Assembly (NCBI RefSeq): GCF_012999535.1
Contig: NZ_JABBWV010000004.1
Location: 310,001-374,000, forward strand
Direction: 5' to 3'
From: Microbispora sp. H11081
GTDB taxonomy: Bacteria > Actinomycetota > Actinomycetes > Streptosporangiales > Streptosporangiaceae
Length of the DNA: 64,000 bases
Part shown: positions 57,329 through 64,000 of the stretch, piece after piece
Layout of the letters: each line of letters begins with the position of its first letter
Position numbering within the stretch: the first letter of the stretch is position 1
Program-made: the position numbers and the translations under genes
Notes under the pieces: model-generated
Told to the model about the DNA's origin: nothing
The model's input: the letters and a program-made list of their open reading frames with translations, nothing else
The model's database searches: none

Positions 57329-58145
57329 TCACGAGGGCCGCTCCGGCCAGGTCGGCCGCGGAGGGGACGGCGATGCCCAGGAGGGCGGCGGTGGATATCG
57401 CGCCCACCGGGATCATCCCGGCGAACAGCCCGGCCCGGTCCGCGCCCAGCCGGGGCAGCGAGCGGTACCAGAGGAAGAACGCCACCGTCGTCACTACGAC
57501 GGCCAGATAGGCCAGGCCGGCCGCCTCGGCGGCGGTGGGGGCGCGCAGCAAGTGGCGGCCGTCCAGGGCGAGGCCGATGACCAGCAGGAACGGCGCCGCG
57601 AGCGCGGCCGACCAGGCCGACACCCTGAGGGGCCCGATCAGCGGCAGCAGCGGCAGGGCCAGCAGCGAGAAACAGAGTTCGCAGGCGAGCGCGCCCAGGG
57701 ACCACAGCAGCCCGGCCAGGTTTCCGCTGCCCGCGCCCGCGGCGAGGGTCGCGCCGGCGGCCACGACCAGGCCCGCCGCCACGACGCGCGGTGAGGGGCG
57801 GCGGCCCGACGCGACCGGCCCGACGAGGGCTAGCGCGAGCGGCACGGCGCCGAGGACGATCCCCGGCAGCGCGGGCCCTGCCGCCCGGGTCGCCTCGATC
57901 ACGCAGATGTTGAACAGCACGAGCCCGGTCAGCGACAGCGCGCCGAGCAGGCCCCAGTGGCGTGGCCGCAGCCGGACCCGGCCGAGGCCGCTCGCCCGGG
58001 CGACGGCGAGCAGGACCACGGCGGCGAGGGCGTAGCGGACCGCCTGGCCGCCGTAGACGGGATAGCCGGCGATGACGTCGGAGACCGCCGCGAGCGTCCC
58101 CACGAGGAACATCGCCGCGGCGGCGCCCGCGACATGAGTGTTCAT
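57237..58145 (-). CDS. EamA/DMT-family exporter
   Basis: The 302-residue protein has ten predicted membrane helices in two EamA repeats, with the usual small N-terminus (MNTHVAGAAAAMFLVGTLAA). It would export small metabolites such as amino acids. Divergent from a MocR-type regulator 67 bp away, the usual arrangement for such exporters. The tail overlaps a small convergent gene. Confidence 0.9.
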   Translation of the reverse strand: MNTHVAGAAAAMFLVGTLAAVSDVIAGYPVYGGQAVRYALAAVVLLAVARASGLGRVRLRPRHWGLLGALSLTGLVLFNICVIEATRAAGPALPGIVLGAVPLALALVGPVASGRRPSPRVVAAGLVVAAGATLAAGAGSGNLAGLLWSLGALACELCFSLLALPLLPLIGPLRVSAWSAALAAPFLLVIGLALDGRHLLRAPTAAEAAGLAYLAVVVTTVAFFLWYRSLPRLGADRAGLFAGMIPVGAISTAALLGIAVPSAADLAGAALVITGIVLGLRSPSPRPAPRATSLVPSEESTR

Positions 58146-58167
58146 GTCAGGCGATGCTAGGGAGGGC

Positions 58168-58206
58168 TTGGTCCCTTCAGCCGGTCCAATCGGAGCGGGT
58201 TATGGT
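58168..58206. promoter_or_regulatory. EamA/MocR divergent control site
   Basis: TTGGTCC (58168-58174) and GGTCCAA (58183-58189) form an imperfect dyad with outer TTGG/CCAA. TATGGT at 58201-58206 is a likely -10 for the MocR gene, 6 nt before its ATG, so that mRNA is probably leaderless. Confidence 0.45.
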
Positions 58207-58212
58207 GGGCCA

Positions 58213-59604
58213 ATGGCCGATCTCCACCTCGTGGTCGACAGAGCGGCGGGCGGGCTCGCCGCGCAGATCGCCCGCGAGGTGCGGGAGGCCGTCCGGTCCG
58301 GCCGGCTCGCCCCGGGCGACAGGCTGCCCGCCAGCCGCGACCTCGCCCGCGATCTCGGCCTGTCGCGCGGCGTCGTGGTCGAGGCGTACGAGCAACTGGT
58401 GGCCGAGGGCGTCCTCAGATCCAGGACCGGCGCGGGCACCCGGGTCGCGGCCGGGGCGGGACGGCACGCCGCCGAGCCGGACCCGGAGAATCGGGACGGC
58501 CGGTCCCGCTACGGGTATCGGCCCACCTCGCCCGACCTCGGCGCCTTCCCCCGGCAGGCCTGGCTCGCCGCGGTCCGCCACGTCCTGGCCACGCTGCCGA
58601 ACGACGCGCTCGATTACGGCGACCCCGGCGGGGTGCCCGCCCTGCGCCGCGAGCTCGCCGCGTACCTCGGCCGGGTGCGCGCGGCGGACGCGCACGCGGA
58701 CCAGATCGTGATCGTGACCGGGGTGGCCCAGGGGCTCAGTCTCGCCGTCCAGGCGCTCGCGCGGGAGCTGGGCCGCCGGGTCGTCCTGGCCGTCGAGGAC
58801 CCGACGACCACGCGCCAGCTCCCGCTGCTGCGGCGGGCCGGAGCGGACATCGTGCCCGTGCCCGTCGACGGGGAGGGGATCGTCGTCGGGGCGCTGCCCG
58901 GCGACGCCGACGCCGTGCTCGTCACCCCGGCCCACCAGTACCCGACCGGCGTCGTCCTGTCCCCGGCCCGCCGCGCGGCGCTGGTCGACTGGGCGGGCCG
59001 CGCGGGCGCGCTGGTGATCGAGGACGACTACGACGCCGAGTTCCGCTTCGACCGCGACCCCGTCGGCTGCCTGCAGGGCCTCGCGCCTGACCGGGTCATG
59101 CTCGCGGGCAGCGTCAGCAAGGCGCTCGCTCCCGGACTGCGGCTCGGCTGGGTCGCGGCGCCCCCGGGTGTCGCCCGTGCCGTACGGCTCGCGCGTGGCG
59201 AGCTCGATCTCGGCTCGCCGGTCATCGACCAGTACGCGCTCGCCCACCTGATCGGCTCCGGCGCGTACGACCGGCACCTGCGCCGCATGCGCAGGGAGTA
59301 CCGGCGGCGCAGGGACGCCCTGGTCCGCGCCCTGGCCGAGCACCTGCCGCGGGTCACCGTGCACGGCATCTCGGCGGGACTGCACCTGTACGCCGAGCCG
59401 GGCGGCGACCCGTCAGGACTGGTGGCCGCAGCTCATGCCGCGGGCCTGTCCGCCGAGGTCGTGACGCCGGCCCTCGCCCCCGGCGGGCGGCCGGCGGGCC
59501 TCGTGATCGGCTTCGCCCGGCTGCCCGCCCACCGCGTGACCGAGGCCGTACGTGCACTCGCCGCCGCCGGGGGCGCCGTCAGTGGTGATCACGAACCGTC
59601 GTGA
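58213..59604 (+). CDS. MocR/PdxR-type GntR-aminotransferase regulator
   Basis: The 463-residue protein joins an N-terminal GntR winged HTH (about 1-75; PASRDLARDLGLSRGVVVEAYEQL) to an aminotransferase-like domain with the PLP lysine Lys303 in GSVSKALAPGLRLGW and EDDYDAEFRFD. These proteins use PLP as an effector and do not transaminate. ATG 58213 has no ribosome site. It is divergent from the EamA exporter and probably controls it. Confidence 0.93.
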   Translation: MADLHLVVDRAAGGLAAQIAREVREAVRSGRLAPGDRLPASRDLARDLGLSRGVVVEAYEQLVAEGVLRSRTGAGTRVAAGAGRHAAEPDPENRDGRSRYGYRPTSPDLGAFPRQAWLAAVRHVLATLPNDALDYGDPGGVPALRRELAAYLGRVRAADAHADQIVIVTGVAQGLSLAVQALARELGRRVVLAVEDPTTTRQLPLLRRAGADIVPVPVDGEGIVVGALPGDADAVLVTPAHQYPTGVVLSPARRAALVDWAGRAGALVIEDDYDAEFRFDRDPVGCLQGLAPDRVMLAGSVSKALAPGLRLGWVAAPPGVARAVRLARGELDLGSPVIDQYALAHLIGSGAYDRHLRRMRREYRRRRDALVRALAEHLPRVTVHGISAGLHLYAEPGGDPSGLVAAAHAAGLSAEVVTPALAPGGRPAGLVIGFARLPAHRVTEAVRALAAAGGAVSGDHEPS

Positions 59605-59655
59605 TCCGGCGGACGCCGTGCGGCGGGTAAGTCCGCCGGACCGGGGCATTTCATG

Positions 59656-59661
59656 TATAAC
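59656..59661 (+). promoter_or_regulatory. -10 element of the sulfurtransferase gene
   Basis: TATAAC ends 8 nt before the ATG at 59670, preceded by TG. No ribosome site is present, so a leaderless transcript is likely. Confidence 0.5.
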
Positions 59662-59669
59662 GTGCTGGT

Positions 59670-60542
59670 ATGGCATTGAATTCGCTCCCGCCCTTGATCG
59701 GCGCGTCGGAACTGCACGCGCTCCTCGGCACCCCCGGCCTCCGCGTCGTCGACGCCTCCACCATCCTCACCCTGGACACGACGCTGGAAAGGTACGTGGC
59801 CACGCCGGACAGGGACACGTATCTGCGCGAGCACATCCCGGGGGCGGTCTTCGCCGATGTCGTGCACGACCTGTCCGATCCCGACGCGGCCTGGGACTTC
59901 ACCCTTCCTTCACCGGAGCGGTTCGCGGTGCGGGCAGGCGCGCTCGGCATCGGCGACGCCACCCACGTGGTCGTGTACGACGGCACCGGCGGCGCCTGGG
60001 CGACGCGCGTCTGGTGGCTGCTGCGCGTCTTCGGGCTGGACACCGTGTCGGTGCTCGACGGCGGACTGGGCGCATGGAAGGCGGAAGGGCTGCCCGTGGA
60101 GGCCGGGCCCGTCGATCCGCCCCACGAGGTCTTCACTCCACGGCCGCGGCCGGACCTCGTCGCCCGGCTGGACGAGGTCGAGAAGCTCTCGGCCGGCGGC
60201 GGCTGCCTCGTCAACGCGCTGGACGAGGAGACCTTCCGCGGGGAGCAGCCCGTGAACCCCTATCCCCGCAGGGGCAGGATCCCCGGCAGCGCGAACCTGC
60301 CCTTCTTCGGCCTCCTCGACCCGGCCACCGGCAGGTTCCGCCCCCGTGACGAGCTCGCCCGGCTCCTCGAACCGGCCGGCCTTCTCGGCCCCGGCCGGGC
60401 CGTGACCTACTGCGGCGGCGGCATCGCCGCCACGCTCCCCGCCTTCGCCGCGCACCTTGCGGGGAACTCGGAGGTCGCCGTGTACGACGGCTCGCTGACC
60501 GAGTGGACCTCCGATCCCGCCAGGCCCGTCGAGCTGGGATAG
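59670..60542 (+). CDS. Thiosulfate/3-mercaptopyruvate sulfurtransferase
   Basis: The 290-residue protein has two rhodanese domains. The active Cys248 sits in TYCGGGIAAT in the C-terminal domain, while the N-terminal domain is inactive, as usual. The active-site loop begins CGGG rather than CRKG of thiosulfate sulfurtransferase, closer to the mercaptopyruvate type. It transfers sulfur to cyanide or thiols. ATG start lacks a ribosome site. It converges on the MFS gene 8 bp away. Confidence 0.92.
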   Translation: MALNSLPPLIGASELHALLGTPGLRVVDASTILTLDTTLERYVATPDRDTYLREHIPGAVFADVVHDLSDPDAAWDFTLPSPERFAVRAGALGIGDATHVVVYDGTGGAWATRVWWLLRVFGLDTVSVLDGGLGAWKAEGLPVEAGPVDPPHEVFTPRPRPDLVARLDEVEKLSAGGGCLVNALDEETFRGEQPVNPYPRRGRIPGSANLPFFGLLDPATGRFRPRDELARLLEPAGLLGPGRAVTYCGGGIAATLPAFAAHLAGNSEVAVYDGSLTEWTSDPARPVELG

Positions 60543-60549
60543 CCCGCCG

Positions 60550-61794
60550 CTAGGAGGTCAGGGGAGCCGTCGTGGGGGACGGGCGGGCCGTACGGGGCTG
60601 GAAGCCCCGCGCGAGCAGGATGATCGCGGCGGCGAGCGCGAGCGGCGCGGCGAAGGCGACGCGGAAGCCCGCGGCGTCCCCCACGCCTCCGACGAGCGCG
60701 GCCCCCACGATGAAGCCCACGTAGTTGAACATGTTGACGCGGGCGATCGCCGCGCCCGTGCCCGCCGGGTCGAGGCGGCCGGCCGCGGAGAACGACTGAG
60801 GGGCGACGACGGACAGGCCGATCCCGGTGAGGGCGAAGCCCGCGATCGCCAGCGGCACCGACGGCGCGGCCACGATCGCGAGGAAGCCCAGCGCCGCGAC
60901 GGCGCCCCCGGCTCGCACGATCGCCACGGGGCCCCACCTGCGCACCGCGAAGTCGCCGCCGACGCGGATCAGGAACGTGGTGGCCTGGTAGGCCCCCAGG
61001 GCCAGCGGGATCACGGTCGCGGAGGCGTCCAGGACCTTGTCCATGAAGACGGTGCCGAAGTTGGAGATCGACGCGTCGCCCACGTAGAGGAACGCCATCG
61101 CGAGACAGAGGGGGATGATCGAGCGCCACGGCACCCCGGCGGAGCCGGTGGCGCCCGCGTCCTCCGTACGGCCGCCCGTGGGGGCGCGGTGTTCCTCCTG
61201 CGGCCGGTAGAGCCACAGGGAGGACGTGACGGCGACCACGGCGGCAGGTACGAGGGCGATCGCGAACGTGACGGGCAGGGCGAGGCCGAGCGTGGCCGCC
61301 GCCGAGGCCCACAGCGCCCCGATGACCGCCGCGAGGCTCGACAGCGCGTGGAACCCGGTGAGCACGGCCCGGCCGTACTCGCGTTCGACGGCGACGCCCT
61401 GCATGTTCATGCCGGCGTCCGCGCCGCCGAGTCCGATGCCGAACAGGACGGTGGCCGCCACCAGCATGGGGACGTTCGTCGCGAGGCCCGCGAGCACGAC
61501 GGCGGCGCAGGCGAGCGGCTGCGTCAGGCGCAGGACCAGCCGGCTGCCCCACCGCGACGCCGCGGCGCCGGCGAGCACGCTTCCCGCCCCCGCGATGACC
61601 GGGACGACCAGGAGCAGGATGGTCAGCTCGCCGTCGGTCAGCCCGTGCTTCCTCTGTAGCGCCGCCACCTGGGTGAGCAGTGTGGCGAAGGCGAGGCCCT
61701 GGACGAAGAACACCGCGAAGGTGGCGAGCCGCGCCTGCCGGTCGCGGGGAGCGGGCACGGAGTCCCGCGCCGGCATCGTGCCCTCTACTGGCAT
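60550..61794 (-). CDS. MFS transporter (fucose-permease/YbjJ-like)
   Basis: The 414-residue protein has twelve membrane helices and the segments FFVQGLAFATLLTQVAALQRK, GGADAGMNMQGVAVEREYGR and FHALSSLAAVIGAL seen in YbjJ-like MFS proteins. ATG 61794 follows GGAGG by 6 nt; ATG 61776 with AGAGGG is possible. Substrate unknown. It is 89 bp downstream of the LuxR-type gene. Confidence 0.88.
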   Translation of the reverse strand: MPVEGTMPARDSVPAPRDRQARLATFAVFFVQGLAFATLLTQVAALQRKHGLTDGELTILLLVVPVIAGAGSVLAGAAASRWGSRLVLRLTQPLACAAVVLAGLATNVPMLVAATVLFGIGLGGADAGMNMQGVAVEREYGRAVLTGFHALSSLAAVIGALWASAAATLGLALPVTFAIALVPAAVVAVTSSLWLYRPQEEHRAPTGGRTEDAGATGSAGVPWRSIIPLCLAMAFLYVGDASISNFGTVFMDKVLDASATVIPLALGAYQATTFLIRVGGDFAVRRWGPVAIVRAGGAVAALGFLAIVAAPSVPLAIAGFALTGIGLSVVAPQSFSAAGRLDPAGTGAAIARVNMFNYVGFIVGAALVGGVGDAAGFRVAFAAPLALAAAIILLARGFQPRTARPSPTTAPLTS

Positions 61795-61883
61795 CGGGCG
61801 CCTCCGCGAACATGAGGGGGGTTCAAGTTTTGTCAGCGTAGGAGTCGCCACCCGCCCGGTCAATGGGTGCGGCGGTGCGGCGG

Positions 61884-64000
61884 TCAGGGCTCGCCGCCCG
61901 CTTCCCGTGCCGCGACCCAGGCGGCGATCTGCGTACGGGAGGCGAAGCCGAGCTTGTCCAGGATGTGCTCGACGTGGCCCTCCACCGTGCGCTGTGAGAT
62001 GACCAGGGCGGAGGCGATCTCCTTGTTGCTGCGTCCCCTGGCGATCAGATCGGCGATCTCCCGCTCCCGCCGGGTGAGCGGGGAAGGCCCGGCAGGGGAG
62101 GCCACCGCCGCGGGCCGGATGGGTGCGGCCGCGGCGGCGGCCGCCTCCGGGCGCGCGGTCCCGGCCTCGAGCCGGTCGCCTAGCGCCTCCTCGATCGCCT
62201 CGTCCACCGTCATCCGGCGGCCCCGGCTCAGCTCCCGGCCGAGCGCCTTGTCACCCAGCCTGTCCCGGAGCACGGCCACGCAGCTCTCGTGGAACTCGGT
62301 GAGCCGCCTGACCCTGGCGGGGGCCAGGTGCAATCTGCGCCCGATCTCCTCGGCGGCTCCCAGGAGGCGTGCGGCGTCCGCGTGACGGCCCTTCCTGGTG
62401 AGCAGCCACGCGAGCGTCTGCAGGTTCGTCTCGGCGTTGAGCAGGTCGCCGAAGTCGCGGCCCAGAGCCAGCCCTTCGCGCGCCAGCGCGGTGGCGCGCT
62501 CGTCGTCACCGCACTGCCACAGATGGATCGCGAAGACCGTCTGAGCCCAGGCGAGGCCGACCGTCTCCCCGCGGCTGCGGCTCAGCTCGATGCTCCGCTC
62601 GAACAGCTTCGTCGCGCGCTCGCTGTCGCCGAGCTGGCCCACCGTCGCCGCCAGCGTGTTCAGGGCGGTGATTATCGCGCTCTCGCCACCCTTGACCTCC
62701 AGCTCGGCGAGCGCCCGGCCCAGGAGCTCGGCGCATTCCGGGTAGTCGCCCTCGAAGTGGGCCACCAGCCCGGCGATCAGGCGGGCGCGCGTGAGGACGT
62801 CCCTGTCGCCCAGCTCCTCGCCCAGCGCCCGGCCCTCGTCGAGCAGGGACCGGCTCGCCGCGACGTCCCCCTGCATGAGCGCCAGGAAGGAGTCGAAGAG
62901 CAGAGCACGGGCACGCAGCGTCGTGTGCTCCGGCGCCGCCGCCAGCGCGCGGTCGAGCCAGTGGCGCCCCTCGCTGTACAAGGCGTTGCCCGTCCAGTAG
63001 GGATCGGTGAGCAGGGCCGCCATGCGCAGCCCGGTCTCCGCCTCGCACGGCTCCTGCAGGCAGAACTCCATCGCGGCGCGCAGGTTCGCCTGCTCCAGGT
63101 CGAGCCGCCTCGACCAGGAGAGCTGGTCTGGTCCGAACCACTCGTCGGCCGCCCGCCGCACCAGCAGGAGATAACGGTCCCTGTGCCGCCGCTGGAACGA
63201 CCGGCGCTCCCCGGCCCCGCGCAGACGCTTGCGGCCGAACTCGCGCAGGGTGTCGAGCATGCGGTAGCGGACCGAGCCCCCGTGCTCCTCACGCAGCAGC
63301 AGCGACTTGTCCAGCAGCGCGTCGAGCAGGTCGAGCACGTCGTCGCGCTCGATGCCGTCGCCCGCGCACACCGCCTCGGCGGCGTCCAGGTCGAAGTGCG
63401 AGGGGAAGATCGACAATCGGGCCCACAGCGTCCGCTCCGCGGCGGGCAGCAACTGGAAGCTCCAGTCGACCAGCGCGTGCAGGGTCTGCTGACGCGGCAC
63501 CGCCGTACTGCTGCCGCCCGTGAGCAGGCGATAGCGGTCGCGCAGGCGCTCGACCAGCGCTTTCACCGACAGGGCCCGCAGTCGTACGGCTGCCAGCTCG
63601 ATGGCCAGGGGGATGCCGTCGAGCTGACGGCACAGCTCGGCGACGGCCGCCTGGTTGTCCTCGGTGACCGTGAAACCGGGCAGGACCGCGGCCGCCCGCT
63701 CCGTCAGCAGGTTGACCCCGTCGTACAACTCCAGCGACCTGCGGTCGAGCGGCCGGTCCGGCTCGGGTACGGACAGCGGCGAGATCCTCATGCGGTGCTC
63801 GCCGGTGATGCCCAGCGACTGCCGGCTCGTCGCGAGGACGCGTAGTTCGGGAGCCGCCCGCAGGAGCCGGTCGACGAGCACGGCGCAGGCGTCCCGCAGA
63901 TGCTCACAGTTGTCCAGCACCAGCAGGGTCCGCTGGGAGGACAGCGTCCGCTCCAGCGCGTCCACCGGGGAGCACCCCGTCTCGTGCCGGACGCCCATGG
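61884..64000 (-). CDS. Large LuxR-type ATPase regulator, 5' end outside window
   Basis: About 705 residues are visible and the frame remains open at the window end, so the start and Walker A loop lie beyond. Visible features are a Walker B (TLLVLDNCEHL), NB-ARC-like RQQTLHALVDWSFQLL, TPR-like helices (about 330-590) and a C-terminal LuxR HTH (SPLTRREREIADLIARGRSN, then KEIASALVISQRTVEGHVEH). This is the usual plan of large actinomycete regulators near secondary-metabolism or transport genes. The nearest downstream gene is the MFS transporter. Confidence 0.9.
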   Translation of the reverse strand, partial: MGVRHETGCSPVDALERTLSSQRTLLVLDNCEHLRDACAVLVDRLLRAAPELRVLATSRQSLGITGEHRMRISPLSVPEPDRPLDRRSLELYDGVNLLTERAAAVLPGFTVTEDNQAAVAELCRQLDGIPLAIELAAVRLRALSVKALVERLRDRYRLLTGGSSTAVPRQQTLHALVDWSFQLLPAAERTLWARLSIFPSHFDLDAAEAVCAGDGIERDDVLDLLDALLDKSLLLREEHGGSVRYRMLDTLREFGRKRLRGAGERRSFQRRHRDRYLLLVRRAADEWFGPDQLSWSRRLDLEQANLRAAMEFCLQEPCEAETGLRMAALLTDPYWTGNALYSEGRHWLDRALAAAPEHTTLRARALLFDSFLALMQGDVAASRSLLDEGRALGEELGDRDVLTRARLIAGLVAHFEGDYPECAELLGRALAELEVKGGESAIITALNTLAATVGQLGDSERATKLFERSIELSRSRGETVGLAWAQTVFAIHLWQCGDDERATALAREGLALGRDFGDLLNAETNLQTLAWLLTRKGRHADAARLLGAAEEIGRRLHLAPARVRRLTEFHESCVAVLRDRLGDKALGRELSRGRRMTVDEAIEEALGDRLEAGTARPEAAAAAAAPIRPAAVASPAGPSPLTRREREIADLIARGRSNKEIASALVISQRTVEGHVEHILDKLGFASRTQIAAWVAAREAGGEP

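Overview
The window is chromosomal DNA from a very GC-rich actinobacterium. It encodes mycothiol conjugate amidase (mca), a GTP-type PEP carboxykinase, a GlxA/AraC regulator, an F420/FMN split-barrel reductase, an Lrp/HPPD pair and many short or absent leaders. These suit the Streptosporangiales or a relative, but that order is an inference; no rRNA or other marker fixes it. About 55 protein genes fill nearly all of the sequence. I saw no tRNA, rRNA, CRISPR array, transposase or prophage gene.

Layout. 1-5.5 kb: a ribbon-helix-helix/Clp-N protein coupled to an asparaginase-like protein that lacks the catalytic residues, an orphan histidine kinase, a Bax1-inhibitor-like membrane protein, a DUF4287 protein and an FDOR. 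5.5-9.4 kb: thiolase, PQQ-like lipoprotein, SGNH hydrolase. 9.5-12.3 kb: cystathionine beta-synthase and cystathionine gamma-lyase/synthase (transsulfuration), separated by repeat element A. 12.3-18 kb: MFS exporter, membrane proteins, and a VWA/MoxR-type ATPase pair. 18-21.5 kb: FIST sensor protein, ROK kinase, threonine ammonia-lyase. 21.5-30 kb: M1 peptidase lipoprotein, RDD protein, HPPD divergent from an Lrp regulator, class A penicillin-binding protein, thioredoxin-domain protein. 30-38 kb: reductase divergent from a GlxA-type regulator, mca operon, DUF4307, greA, NlpC/P60. 38-45 kb: TetR/MFS pair, a putative DNA-binding protein, pckG, isoprenyl diphosphate synthase, PIN-PhoH protein. 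45-51 kb: response regulator/histidine kinase/GerMN-like lipoprotein operon, a lytic transglycosylase behind a Crp-type site, and an unusual glycosyltransferase next to repeat element B. 51-57 kb: class II fumarase, two paralogous Ser/Thr kinases and class I fumarase, all on one strand. 57-64 kb: EamA exporter divergent from a MocR regulator, sulfurtransferase, MFS protein, and a large LuxR-type ATPase regulator cut by the window end.

The most unusual feature is a pair of non-coding elements, A (10939-11176) and B (50784-51042). Each is an inverted array of six copies of a GTGATCTTG-type box. Three point inward from each end at 52-54 bp steps, about five helical turns, and the outermost boxes form 22-bp terminal inverted repeats. 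A second conserved box (near TTGACCTG) lies 32-33 bp inside most first boxes. The arms are 212 and 213 bp in total and the centres differ by 20 bp, about two turns. Spacer sequences differ, which points to selection on the boxes and their phasing rather than a recent copy event. I cannot match this to a described family.
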